Shown: positions 37,901 through 48,840, numbered from the stretch's first letter. The stretch is DNA of 64,000 nucleotides from Acanthornis magna (GCA_036785705.1 JAWUZG010000330.1:603501-667500), one strand, 5' to 3'. Notes: generated from the sequence alone by a model not told the origin. Program-made: numbers and translations.

Positions 37901-40900
37901 CTGGGTGAAAAAAGTTTTCCAGATATCCTGATAACCTAAACCTCCTCTGACACAGCTGCCTGCTGCTTCCTGGAGTTCTCCCAGTCTGCCAGAGTTGCCT
38001 AGATGTGGTGAATGGTGGGGAAGTGAAAGTGCCTGCAAAGGCTAAGGATAGAGCCTTGTGGTTTTGTGGGAAGAGGGACAATTGCAATTGCAGCTGTGAG
38101 CGCTCTCTGAGATTTCACAGCACTAACCACAGAAGCCGTGAAAAAAACCATGCATCATCATTCTGCCATGGACTTGAGAAATAGGGAGGCTACTTGCTGG
38201 GGCATGGAGCACATGGGGGGCCACGTGCTGCGTGTGGCACAGCCTGCACAGCAGGTGCAGCTGCTGCCAAGAGGAGTCTTGTATGACTGTGCTGGCCTTA
38301 GAGCTCTACTTTCTCTTCCAACTGATATTTCATGTTAGGCTTCACAGGCTGACAGCCATGGGACAGCTGAACCAAATTCTGCCTGAAGTGTTGGTGCTGG
38401 GCCTGATAGTTCCCAAGAGACACTCTCGAGAGCAGGACAGCCTGGCTAAAGTGACTGCCACCCTTTCCTCAGCTTTGGAAAAGATTAAACATTCAAATGT
38501 CTCTCTTGCCAAGCCTCACAGAAAAAATGGGCCTCCTTGCTGGATATTCTGCAACTTCATGCCCCACAGAGTTTTATCCCTGCATTTGCTTTATTCCAAG
38601 GGTCTGCAGATTTGGGGATAAATGGGTGGAAATAGCCTCCATGCTGCTGCAGCTCTGTGTCATGGGTGTCCTCTGATGGGTCAGCATGAGTAGTTTTTAG
38701 TTTCGAAATAATTCATTTTTAATCAATTTCTTTAATCCTTCTCAGAGTAAGTTTTGGGAAAGAAATTGAGCATCAGATAGTGCAGGGAGACTGAATTCCT
38801 CCCTCTTCCTTGCAGGCACTCATTCTGTCCAATGCTAACTTTGTGTTTATCTCAGGACAGAAGCATCTGCAGGTGTCCCAAGTTCAGGGAGACGCAGGCC
38901 TCCTTTGGGCAGCAATGACAGGGAGCATGCTGTGGCCATGGCCTGCGCTGCTGTCCCTCCTTGTCCCTGTGGCTCAGTGTTGGCTCTCTTCTTCCCAGGA
39001 GCCGCTATGTCCAGGTGCGGAAGTGTGCGGCCCAACTCCTGCTGCCCGTGCTGGAGAAAATTGGAGTGGCCAAGCTCGCAGGCACAGCCAGGGCTGAAAG
39101 GCTGGCGCACGTGGCAGGGACTCTTGCTCAGGACTGTCACAAGGACACAAGGTACTTATCTTCATTTCACCTCGTAAAATAGGAAAACTCTTTGATGCCT
39201 GGCTATAAAGGGTAAAAGCACAGAAGAACTGAAGTTAAAGTAAACGTTAAGTTCCATCACTGTGTGGATAAGATTGATAGAGTCATGGAATACGCTGAGC
39301 TGGAAGGGATCCATCAGGATCATGGAGTCCAGCTCCTGGCCATGTGCAGGACACCCCAAGTGTCACTCCATGTGCCCAAGAGCATTGTCCAAATGCTTCT
39401 TGAGCTCTGTCAGGCTTGGTGCTGTGACCACTGCCCTGGCTTGTCTGGGGAAATGACTGTACTGGGTAACCTGAGGTTGTCCAGCAGGAAGGACCATTGC
39501 CACCTTCCTGTGACTTGAATGATTCTTTAGTGAGATCAAAAGAGCTCCGATTAGGCAGTCAAACAGTTCTGCTCAAACACCAAGCCAAAATGTTGGCCAC
39601 TGTTCATCACTGAAGGATCCCAAACATCCATTTCTCCTAAAGCTAAGGCTTTCGTAGAAATATTCCAGGGGTCTTTAGCCAATGTAGTCAGTCTTTCCAA
39701 ACCTCACCTGCAGATTTCTATCTTGCTGATATTGGTGGCTGAATGACCTGTAAATTTCTTCTTGAAGAAAGTTGTGGTTTCCTAGTGGCAAAATCAAGCC
39801 AAAGCCCCAAAATGCCCTGACTTGGATGATTAAATTCCCAAGAAGAGATGCCAAGAAGACAGGAGTAAGTAGCTGCCCCTGGGCATACATCTAGGATGGC
39901 ATAATCAATAGCAAGGGTGAGGTGTTTTGTCCTGGCTTCCCTGCCAGTTAAAGAAAGGCAAATTATTGTGCAATGGCAGCAAGACACTGCTGATAAGCTC
40001 TGAAAACAAAGCAGATGCACTCTGCTTGTTCCCTGGGAGGCTTTGATGCCCCAGAAGCACACTCCTAGTTTCAGAGTGAAACTGAGTTTTTCTGTTGCCC
40101 CATGTTCTCCTCTTGTCTCTTGTGTTCAGCTGACAGCACTGTGCAGTGACAGGGGGAGGTAAATGTCTCTCTTTGCTGAGTAGCTAATGACTTCTCATGC
40201 CACTATTGCACCTGCTGAGTTTAAGGCATCAGCTTCTTTGCTTGACACTCTTCCTCACTTTTATCTCTCTCTCTCACTTTCTTTCAATCTTTCTTTCTTT
40301 CTTTTTTTCCTGGGTTAGGCATTATGGACAGGAGATGGTGAAAATGTTGCTGAGTCATCCAAAATTCAAGAAGCTTTTGGAGCAATCTGTTTCCCCACAT
40401 GACCTGGAAGATATTCTGAGAAGAATTAAGAAGCAAGTAAGTGCTTGGCAGCAGCCAAAATGTCTCCTTTGTGCAACTATTGCCACTGCTAATATGAGAT
40501 GAAACATATCTATTCATTCTTTATCTCCTTCTTCTGCTGAATTATTTGGCTCCTGGGAATGAACTGTCGATCCTCAGCCTGTTCATCTGCAGATAGCAAA
40601 GGAATTATTATTATTAGGAAAAAAGTGGGGGGTGGAATCTTTTGAATATTGGCCACAAAGGGGAAAGGGAGAGTGGAGAAAATGGGTTTACATTTCGGCA
40701 TAACTCCCCCCCACACCCCATATCACTACTCTGCCCTCAGTAAAGCAATTAAGTGGAGAACAGTGCTTCTGCAGACGACAGTGTCTTTGCAAAAGACACA
40801 GGAAGTAACAGTGCCAAGAAAATTTCCAAATCTACAAAAAATGTCCAAGGCAATCCTTATTACTCCAAGGATTGTTTGTCTTCTGGGAATACTGCGCTGT

Positions 40901-43900
40901 TCTCTTGCTCTGTGGAGCTAGAAGGAGCTTGGTGAATTCAGCAGCATCCAGTGGAAAATCATCTGTTTGTTTTGGGGCTTTTGTATTCCTTTTCATCTAC
41001 ATCGTAGAGAGAAATGTGCCTTTGTGCAGGAGCAGGGAGAATGAGTGTTGAACCAAATCAACTTCCAACACAACGGGCCATTCTCCAAAGAGTCCAAAGT
41101 TTTCTGCTGCTTCCTTAAAGCAGGCTTGTTCCCTACCAGTTTGCATTATTCCCTCTATTTGCGCTGAAGAGTAATGAATGTGGGATTTCATAGTGCTGCT
41201 CAGTATGGTAGCACCCATAACCTGCCTTGGGTTGTGGAAAACCAAGAGTTGGCATCACTGAATCTCTGGCCTGTTTCCTTCTGTAAGTTAGGAAATGTTT
41301 CCCTAAGCCTTGGTAGCAGTGATCGTGGTTCTAACTTGTGTTTTCAACAGGTCATTTTCCATTTTATCTTCTAAAGATTCATGGGGTTTCTTTGTGTCTG
41401 TGTAGGGGATGGAAAAGCAGAAAGGTGAACGGCCATCTGTCAAGACGCCTGTGAAGAAGAGGAACGATGGCTCGATGAAGCCCCAGGCCACATTGCCTTC
41501 TCATGAACGGTACTGAGCAATTTCGTTAACTGTGTCAAAGCCTAGGACAAGCTTTCCAAGTGTCTTCCTCAGGAAAATCTTGCTGGTGGAGATGACCTGT
41601 GCCAGAGATTATTTCCTTTCCCTACAAATGCTGTATGATAAAAAATGTCGACGTCTACATTGTGCTGGAAACAACTTCTCTGGAGGGCTTTCCACAAAAA
41701 GGAGGCAATAAAAAGACACCCATTGGTTGCAGCTCAGAAGATGCCATGCAGTGGCAAGGCCAGTGTTGTGGAGGCTGTGAGAGGGCCCTGTCTCTGCTGC
41801 CTAACTTGGGACAAATGCATTCAATCAGGTTTTGTTTTCATCTGAGTGGAGTCTTTTTCCGATGGGTGTTTTGATGAGAAGTCGCAGTGTAGAAGCAAGA
41901 AGCCATTGCCCAAAATAGCACTTGCCATGCATGTGCTTTGGGCTGGCTGAATCATGGTTTTCTGCCCCTGAAATAGTAGCAAGTTGGAGTAGTAAGTAGC
42001 AAGTCAATTGCTGAGCAGCTTTGGTCAACAGGTGTCTCAAGGTGGACTTTTTGTCTTGATATTCCTGTCCTTCCTACTGTTTGGTTGATGGACAGCATGG
42101 TTGGTGTATTTGCTCCTGTGCTGCAATCAGCCTTTAAGAGAGCAATTTGGTCCTTGCTGTCTCTCCATGCCAGTGGCAGAGCTTCTTGTGCCTGTTCTCC
42201 TGTGATAGCAGAGGGGATTCATTGAGCTCTGTCATGCTCAGTGGTAGCAGGAAAGTGACCACATGCCTCAGTAGCATAGTTAGGATCATCCCATGCTCAT
42301 GGAAGAGACACGTTGATGCAAGAGAATTGTTCCCAGTGCGTTTGTGAAGCTGTGGATCTAGTCTCTAGGGAAGCAATAACATGAGCGTAGTGCTGGGATG
42401 TCTGGCTTCTGTTTCCATCTCTGCTGCTGATTTTCTGGATCCTTCACATATGCCCCTATTCATCTGTGCAGATGCATCTGAGCTACTTTTCCAGATGCTC
42501 ATGCCTGGTGTAGAGACTTCTGCAGACTTAGGAGTTTCCTTATTAGAAGACACACACTTCTTATCAATGCCTCCCATATGATGTGGCATTTAAACTTGGA
42601 AGTAGTGTCTCTTTCGGCACGAAGCACTGTGACATGTGTACCTGGGAAGGCATCTGAAGAGAAATGACATGCAGCTCATCCTTGCTTTTCTTGAGGAAGC
42701 AGTGGCAACAAATTGTTACTTGCAGATTGTCTCTAGTAATGATTGTCATGAGGTCCATGTTGTTTTTCAGGTCAGGATTTTCTAGTTTGAAATGACATCA
42801 TTAGGAATGCTCTTCAAGATGTTTTGCTCCCAGTGAACTGAAGGTATTATCACCAACAGGCTCTACTTTGATTTTATATTCCAGGGCGAAGTCTATTTCG
42901 GATGGACGCCACCTACACCGTCCAAAAGTCCAGGTCCCATTACCTCCTGCTGTGGAAGATACAGAGCCGCTCCAGATGCTTTCCAGTCTCCTGCAAGCCA
43001 AGGAATTTCAGACACGGATGGAAGGACTGGCACTGCTCCTTCATCTGTGCAAAACCAAGCCCCGGCTCATCTCCACTAACATTGTCCAAGTATGTGGGGT
43101 ATCTTCATTGCTCCTTTTCTTTGGCTCCTTTCCCAAGCCTGCAGCAGTAGAGTTACTTCAGTCTGTCTTGGCTCTGCATCCTGGTGCTTTGGGACAGGCT
43201 GGCCCCTCTTCCCCAGAAAAATTGAATTCAGTTCCAGGCTTCAGGACAAGTTCTTTCCGTCCAGATGTATTTGTCTGGCCGGTGCCTATTGCTGCTGTTC
43301 ACGCGATGATGACTGAATTTTCTGTTGCTGTAACTTCGCTGTCTCCTACTGCCAGTTGTGTTAAGTGAAGGGAATCCAGCCACTGAAAGGGTAGCAATTC
43401 TTCTCTAGACAAAACATGGCTTTGGATGGGGAAGAGAGGTATCAGGCTGGGTTGGTTTAAAGCAAAATTTTGGAAAAGGATACTTCTGTAACCTCCATCT
43501 GGTCTTGCACAGGCACAACTCTGGCTACTCATTTCCAGCCTCATCCCTATTCCTCTTGCTCAAGCCTGTGCTCACCCTTCTTGGAGGGCCTTTTTGCCCT
43601 TTGGGAAAGGAGGAAAATGCCTAAGGACACAGATCTCTTCCTTCTCCTCCCAGAAGCTGCTTTTCCCCTTTTCCCAGAAAATGCTGCCTAACAATGTGGC
43701 TGTCAAGGGACTGAACCTGCTCTAATGAGTGCTGTCCAGCACATGAAATTTCACAAGTCTACCTGTTCATTAGATCAATGGTCTGCATTCTGGCAGAGTT
43801 GATCAGAGCCCTGCACTTGTCCAGACACAGGCTCCACGACACACCAAACACAACTTGGACCTCCTCTGGCCATAGTTTAGCAAAATCATACTTATCCTCA

Positions 43901-46900
43901 GTACCTGAGGCATCTGTGTCGAAAAATGGGCATTGTAAATAACTGGTTCCATACTTTTATATGAAAGATACTGGTTTGCATCAAGAAATGGGATGAATTT
44001 AGTGACTTCTAGGTGGAGAGAAACACCTTAGGAACTATTCTGTCCCCACCCAAACCTCTCAAAAATACATGAAAATCTTTCAACTGGCATGAGGTTGTGC
44101 AACCATTCCAGTGAGTAGGCTACAGGAAGACAGAGAAATTGTGCAAGCAAGTGCTGATGTGACAGCAAGAGTGCTCATTTCTACATGCCTTCTTCAAACA
44201 AGGATATTTTAATCCAGCTTTCATGTTGTTTGTTTTCTTCACAGATTTTTGATGATTTTGTCCTGAGGCTTGGCGACAGTCATAAGAGAGTGAAGCAACA
44301 GGCGCTGGACGTCCTGGCTGAGATGATAGGCATCCTAAAGGATGGCTTAAACCCTGTGATCATCCGCTTAGTCGAAGGAATAACCAGCAACCTCAACTCA
44401 ACGGACTCCGGGGTTTATGCTGCTGCAGTGAAAGCACTGGAAGGATCCATTGCTCACTTGGGTAAGGCTGAGCCCTGACATGGACTCTCCTCAACCGTGT
44501 CTCTGCCTCTCAGAGTGTAAAGAGCAAAGAGTGCCTTGATAGCTGTTGTTGTCTGTGGAAACCTCCAGCTGACATCCAGCAGAAGGTGTGGAGGTGCAGT
44601 CCTTAGGCACCAGTCCCCCAACAGGCTGGAATGTGCATCAGCCTTTCCCAAAAGTCCCAGGAGCCCTTGGCTCTGTGCTGCTTGTGTGCTTTGGCAGAGA
44701 AGGAGCTGAAGAGTAAGTCGTGGACTGCAGCTTTGCTAGAATTCCAAGACAAAGGGCTTTTTGGAGCTTGCTTAGGCCCCCTTGGTCTTTGCCAATGAAT
44801 AGCTTTGCTGTTGGCATGAAGGAACACTGGCCCAGCAGAGCTTCTGCAGAGCAGCCTCCTGAAGGCTCTACATTACAGGCATTAGCTGTCTGTTTTCCAC
44901 CTTTCTTCTTTGTCTTCTTTTTTCAAAGGGGAACTTCTGATTCCCCAAGTTTATTTATTTTGAACAAACAAGTATAAATCCAGCTGTCAATGATGGCTTG
45001 TTCCACAAGCTGTTTTGCATGGGGCAAGTTGGCTATAGCAAATGACTACATAGCCAAGGGCTTCTGTAAATTCCTTTGCCACCCAGATTGATGTCAGCTC
45101 TGCAAATGCCCCACTGGGTGAATATGCCTGAAAAATGGAGTGTTGAAGAGGCAGGTCTTAAAGGGGAGTTTACACTTTCTCCACCTCCATTGCTCTGTGG
45201 ACTCCTTGAATTGCCTGACTCAGTGCCTTGCTGTGTCCCAAGTATGGAGTTCTTGCTGTTTGTGAACTGGGGAGAAGGCTGTGAGACCTCGACTGCTCTT
45301 GGCCCGTAGCCATTTCTTGTGGAGCATGGGTAAAGGCTTGGGAAAAGCTGCAGAATCCTGCTAACTGAGGATGTGGCAAACAGATGGCTTCAGGGTTTTG
45401 TGTGGAGCATTGTGCCATTCCCCTCTCTCCACCTCTGAGATCACCAACAATTTTCCCTGGGGAGAGATGTCAGAACAGGAGCAAGGCACCTCTGCCTCTC
45501 ATCACAATGACTTTACGCAGAGATATGTTCAAGCATGTGAAGTGGGATATATTTTTTGAGTTCTGCCCATTTTTATGGCTGTTTGCAAGAATTCAAACAA
45601 GCAACCAAGTCACAAATATTGCAAAAGTCAACATCTAGAGCTTTAATAGGGGAAGGAAGTCTCTACTGGACAAAGGCATGTACAAAACCTTCCCAAGTAC
45701 TTTAAAACTGTCCACCTTTACAAGTCAACATCCAGTGGCAAATGGCAAGAAACCTCCTGAACTCCAAAGGATTGTGCAGTGCTCCTAGCTTGGAGTGACA
45801 TGAGCAGGCAAATCCTCTTGCTCCACTGCTGCCCTGAGCTTCATAGCTGAAGTCAGCCATTGCTCCAAGACTCTGTGTGCACATGCCTCAGCTCTTGCAT
45901 GAGTAACTTGGAGTCTTGTCCATAGATCCCAACAGGTATCCCGACGATTACAAAGAGCTTCTCCTTAAAGTGGGAAGGCATGTGTGAATTTTGGAGCCTT
46001 CTCCCCCTTTTCCATAGGGGAGGAGGAGATCACTTCTGCAAAGCTGTGGGATGCAAAACCTTTTCCCTGCTTCCATGGGATTGAAATCCTGAGGTCCCTG
46101 ATGTTCAGTGTTTAAAATGGCTCCTGGTACAGCAGAGCACTTTGGATTTACAGATGTGAAAGGAGAGCTTTTCTTTTGGAACTTAAAATCCTGCCAAGTA
46201 GGCTGGAAGGAAAGAAGAAAAGGATTCAAAAACCGGCAGAAATTTCCTTTCTTTTCCAAAACGCAGTTGCCTCTGCCCTTCCCCTCCCCACTGTCCTTTC
46301 TTTTATGAGCTCAGAAGAGTGAGCACAAAGGTATATTTCTCTTGTAGATAAAGTATCACTGCTGAAAGAGTTCAGCAACCACTGGAGTCAGCTGAGTGGC
46401 CAAGGTCTGCTGGATGTCACGGAGCGTCTCTCAGGTATGGCTTCCCCTTCTAAGCCAAGAGGTCTTGTGAGGGATTATTTAGAGGGAATGCATGTGACCA
46501 GACAGTAGAGTAGCTCCTCCAAATCAGGAGGTGCTGAGCTTGTCCCTCCTGCCCAATAGCCATGGAAGGTGTACTAGGCAGGTTTTCCCTGGCTGCTGCA
46601 GAGGTGTGTAGCATCTGGGATGGGGGCGGTGCTGGGCCTCGGGGCTGAGCTCTTCCTGGGGCATCTCAGAAGCTGCCTCTAGGAAAGGGAGGGGCTAAAA
46701 GCTCAGGGATCTCTGTGATCTTTGAGGGGAAATGGGGGCAAATGCTGTTTGAGGGGATCAGTTTTTTTTGTTCTCATAGAAGTCTTGTTTCGCTCTTGGA
46801 AATTTTGAGGCTGAAGCCTGCAGTGCCTGAGGGTCACAGTGTAGGTCAAAACCCAACAGAGATGTTAGAGGCACGGATTTTGTGCAAGGCAGCTTTTGGG

Positions 46901-48840
46901 GACAGAGGGGCACAAGCAGAGTGCTGAGGCTCCCAGCCTGTGCTGTAGAAGTGGCATTGGACTGAGCATTTCAGCATGTGCAAACAGTCTCTTGCTATGT
47001 CAGCGCTGTCCAAAATGCTCCAAATGCAGCTGCTAATGGATTCTTCCTAGGAGCTTGCTATGTCAGCAATATGCAAGGAATGGAAAAATGAAAATCTCCA
47101 TGTATAGTAGCGAAGACTCTTTCTAGCCTTACTTTATTTATAGCCTTGCTTTAATTAGGGCTCAATCCTCTGCAAATTATGCCAGCATCTTTAAATGCAA
47201 GGTTGAATACACTTTGTGTCTTCATTATGAGTCTCAAAAGGGCAAGTTCAGTGATTGGCAAAGTCAAAGGCCTTTTAAAGAGCATTTGAATAAAGTAGAC
47301 CTCTAGGAAGAAAGAATTCAGTTTTGCAGGTAGTTTAACCTCTTTGTCAAAGAAAGTATTTCAACCTAAATTAGGACTACTTTAGAAAGAGCAGATGTTC
47401 TCTCAGAGATTTAGTGGGAGCAGACAGCCCTTTCTCTTCTCAAGTTCCATAGTGACAGATATTTAGAATCGCATTTAAATTGAAAGTAACTCCCATTTAA
47501 AAATGGGAACCATAACCATTTTCCTGCTTAGCAGAATTGGTTTTAGATACTTTCAGGAGTTGTTTAAATGTTGATGACTGCTGGCAGATCAACAGCATAG
47601 GGAAAATGAAGGCTCTTCCACCAGAGAATAATAAATGGCTACTGCATGACATTTTGCCAGTAGAGAAAAGAAGAATGGTCTCCAGACCATTTCAGGTTTT
47701 GATCTCTCAGGCAAATCTGCCATGCAAGGAGTGTATTGGTAGTAAATTTTTGTCTGTGTTTGATAGAGTTCAGTTCAGAAATTGAGCAGAGAGCTGGCTT
47801 CAGAGGGAATGTGAGAGAATGCTTGTGTTTTGGTTCAATTTCAGTCCCCTGTGCAGCATTTTTCTCTCTCTCTCTATTCCCCTATTGCAGTGCGGATTGT
47901 AAGAGAAATCGCCATTAACATTGTGAGGGGAAATGCCATGAACATTTGGAGAGGCTGAAATGCCATGGCAATGGGGTCTGGGTGATTATGTAAGACATGC
48001 AGAGGTTTGAAAGAGGTGTTTGTTAGAAGCCACAAAGGCATTCTGCCAAAGACACCAGCTGGTGACTGCTGTTTCTAATCAAACTGGCAAGCAGCAGTTG
48101 TCTCAGGTGGGCTGGAGTTTAGAAGTGTGGTCTAATAGTGCCCTTTGCTGTGTGCCACTGAGCAAAGGGAAGAGCCAGTTTAGACTGTTGGCATTTTTCA
48201 TGAAAGGTCACCAAAATGGAATCATCCCTTTCAGTAGAGATCTCTCAGTTGTTTCTCTGTGGTGCATTTCAACATCTTGAGTGCAGGTTTGGATAACTTC
48301 TAAATGGCAATAAAGGGCAATTTGACCTTCTGGTCCTTGTTCATGCAGAAAGAGATTGTGAAATGATTTAGTAAAGGTCCAAAGTCTTCCACAGGTAGAA
48401 GGCTTTGTTTGGAGAAATTAGTCCTGAGGGGTTGGTGGTTCTTTTGCAGAGATGATCAGCTGTTTTGCCTGTTTCTGGATCACAGGGCTCTCTGTGTTAC
48501 TTTGCTGATCTTAGCTAGAGAGGCTCCCAAGAAGCCCAGCTAGAGGGAGGTGCTTGTTTGCATGAAGCTTGGTGGTTAAGGATCTTGTGTCTCTCTCCTG
48601 GCAGTGCTTGTGGAATGGGTTTATGCCAGGAGCCCCGAAGTGGTCAAGCGCTACGCCCTGCCCGTGCTGTGGTCCTTCCTGGGGACCAAGGCGCTGCCTG
48701 TCCGAAGTGCCAGTGTCCGCACTGTGGTCAGCAAGCTTGCCTTGGCCCTGCACAAGGTGATGGGCTCCCAGCTGGAGAAGCATGCTGCCAGCCAGCCTCC
48801 ACACATGGGGAAAAATCTCTCCAAGATTTTGGGCTGGTGA
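34859..48840 (+). CDS. TOGARAM2: TOGARAM2-like gene, copy 1 (C-terminal half, TOG3-TOG4)
   Basis: Ten exons join in one frame: 34859-34994, 36719-36824, 37265-37500, 38999-39151, 40319-40436, 41406-41509, 42885-43089, 44245-44461, 46348-46434 and 48605-48840. All junctions are AG/GT and the phases match, giving about 531 residues and a TGA stop. Residues ~35-250 form the third TOG domain (LLEALSWLSTDDW, SHSEVL, NLRSKVS, NVTPTRA, RKCAA and HYGQEM motifs). Residues 250-300 are a basic linker, and ~305-531 form the fourth TOG domain ending AASQPPHMGK. The TOGARAM family binds tubulin and controls axonemal microtubules at ciliary tips. TOG1 and TOG2 of the full protein are not found here. The choice of TOGARAM2 over TOGARAM1 is an inference from general resemblance. 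Confidence 0.85.
36719..36824 (+). CDS. TOGARAM2: TOGARAM2-like copy 1, exon 2 (TOG3)
   Basis: Acceptor TTGCCTTTCAG and donor GTAAGA. It completes the Trp of the preceding exon and encodes ELKEKGLFSIKQLSESHSEV and then the helix ending CLAVTDE. This is the first HEAT helix pair of TOG3, including the family's conserved W...G...I pattern. Confidence 0.93.
37265..37500 (+). CDS. TOGARAM2: TOGARAM2-like copy 1, exon 3 (TOG3)
   Basis: Acceptor ATGATTTCCTCAG and donor GTAGGT. It encodes VTNLRSKVSQQAIMTLGELF, a helix with KKDMDSEVDEVARVLL, and ENVTPTRAMTALMDSG. The NLRS...V and NVTP.RA motifs are strongly typical of TOGARAM TOG domains. It is the last exon outside the tandem repeat; the repeat begins 445 bp downstream. 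Confidence 0.95.
37501..38998 (+). other. Intron 3 of copy 1, with CR1 fragment and repeat start
   Basis: It contains the CR1 piece at about 37,712-37,945 and then the start of the tandem unit. The block 38,138-38,620, with open frames of 66 and 129 codons, is nearly identical in copies 2 and 3. It has no recognised protein domain, and the frame is broken in copy 3. Confidence 0.7.
37712..37945 (-). mobile_element. CR1 LINE 3' fragment at tandem-unit boundary
   Basis: The blocks 'GCTGGGTTGGAAGGGGCCCA', 'CAAGTCCAGCTCCTGGCC', 'GGGAGCCTGTTCCAGTGCCC' and 'CCACCCTCTGGGTGAAAAAA' are CR1 3' sequence in reverse orientation. Similarity stops abruptly near CCTCTGACACAG, exactly where copies 2 and 3 start to align. 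The fragment is not present at the left edge of units 2 and 3. Confidence 0.88.
38999..39151 (+). CDS. TOGARAM2: TOGARAM2-like copy 1, exon 4 (TOG3)
   Basis: Acceptor CTCTTCTTCCCAG and donor GTACTT. It encodes SRYVQVRKCAAQLLLPVLEK followed by a helix ending AQDCHKDTR. The V..RKCAA and QD..KDTR motifs fit TOGARAM TOG3. It is the first exon inside the tandem unit and is largely deleted in copy 2. Confidence 0.93.
39283..39455 (-). mobile_element. CR1 LINE 3' fragment in intron 4
   Basis: The segment runs from 'GAGTCATGGAATACGCTGAG' through 'GAAGGGATCCATCAGGATCA' and 'TGTCAGGCTTGGTGCTGTGA', a reverse-oriented CR1 3' fragment. It is the same subfamily as the fragment at 37,712. It falls inside the ~690-bp segment missing from copy 2. 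Confidence 0.85.
39456..40318 (+). other. Rest of intron 4 of copy 1
   Basis: Nothing coding is recognised. Near its end is a pyrimidine tract (about 40,261-40,310, CTCTCT and CTTT units) that serves as the exon 5 acceptor tract. Confidence 0.6.
40319..40436 (+). CDS. TOGARAM2: TOGARAM2-like copy 1, exon 5 (end of TOG3)
   Basis: A long CT-rich tract ending GGGTTAG precedes it; the donor is GTAAGT. It encodes HYGQEMVKMLLSHPKFKKLL and then HDLEDILRRIKKQ. The R-H/Y-Y-G-..M..LL..HP.F motif is a hallmark of the end of the TOGARAM third TOG domain. It ends in phase 0. The copy 2 version at 53,489-53,606 differs at a single silent site. Confidence 0.95.
40437..41405 (+). other. Intron 5 of copy 1
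   Basis: A Ser/Lys/Asn-rich frame (40,753-40,935) looks like disordered linker, but it has no good splice sites and is frameshifted in copy 2. Not called as an exon. Confidence 0.55.
41406..41509 (+). CDS. TOGARAM2: TOGARAM2-like copy 1, exon 6 (TOG3-TOG4 linker)
   Basis: Acceptor TTGTGTCTGTGTAG and donor GTACTG. It encodes a basic, low-complexity linker (GMEKQKGERPSVKTPVKKR and then GSMKPQATLPSHE). Its phase (0 in, 2 out) fits the exons on either side, which supports it despite the weak sequence conservation expected of a linker. The entire exon is deleted in copy 2. Confidence 0.8.
41510..42884 (+). other. Intron 6 of copy 1
   Basis: No gene or named repeat is recognised. Most of this intron, together with exon 6, is absent from copy 2 (copy 1 positions 41,270 to about 42,873). 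Confidence 0.6.
42885..43089 (+). CDS. TOGARAM2: TOGARAM2-like copy 1, exon 7 (linker and start of TOG4)
   Basis: Acceptor TTTTATATTCCAG and donor GTATGT. The first part (AKSISDGRHLHRPKVQVPLP) is linker, then LQMLSSLLQAKEFQTRMEGL starts TOG4 and is followed by LLHLCKTKPRLI. It ends in phase 0. The first half differs from copy 2 mainly by amino-acid replacements, while the last half (from about codon 40) is identical. Confidence 0.92.
43090..44244 (+). other. Intron 7 of copy 1
   Basis: Nothing coding is recognised. The exon 7 frame stays open for about 90 codons into this intron, which is why a 166-codon frame (42,868-43,368) appears; this is not a separate gene. Confidence 0.6.
44245..44461 (+). 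CDS. TOGARAM2: TOGARAM2-like copy 1, exon 8 (TOG4)
   Basis: Acceptor TGTTTTCTTCACAG and donor GTAAGG. It encodes IFDDFVLRLGDSHKRVKQQA, then LKDGLNPVIIRLVEGI and NLNSTDSGVYAAAVKALE. The LRDxL.P.I..L and N.N..D.G.YAAA motifs strongly match the TOGARAM fourth TOG domain. It differs from copy 2 at ten sites, nine of them silent. Confidence 0.95.
44462..46347 (+). other. Intron 8 of copy 1
   Basis: No coding sequence or named repeat is recognised. It is nearly identical to 56,035-57,923 in copy 2. Confidence 0.6.
46348..46434 (+). CDS. TOGARAM2: TOGARAM2-like copy 1, exon 9 (TOG4)
   Basis: Acceptor TTTCTCTTGTAG and donor GTATGG; 87 bp. It encodes DKVSLLKEFSNHWSQLSGQG and then LDVTERLS. This matches the family's segment between the YAAA helix and the terminal VLW helices (LLxxF...). 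Confidence 0.88.
46435..48604 (+). other. Intron 9 of copy 1
   Basis: It contains no recognised exon. An AATAAA at 48,309-48,314 lies within it and could in principle support intronic polyadenylation, but there is no supporting context. Confidence 0.6.
48605..48840 (+). CDS. TOGARAM2: TOGARAM2-like copy 1, terminal exon 10 (end of TOG4)
   Basis: Acceptor TCTCTCTCCTGGCAG. It encodes VLVEWVYARSPEVVKRYALP, then VLWSFLG, and ends HAASQPPHMGKNLSKILGW followed by TGA. The VLW..LG and AASQPPH..K.L motifs are the C-terminal signature of TOGARAM proteins, so this is a natural end, not a truncation. No AATAAA follows in the next several hundred bases. Confidence 0.95.

Noticed and set aside
40753..40935. 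Ser/Lys/Asn-rich frame in intron 5 resembling a linker exon
   Set aside because: No convincing splice sites, and the frame is shifted by a one-base difference in copy 2.
42868..43368. 166-codon frame
   Set aside because: It is exon 7 read on through its donor into intron 7.
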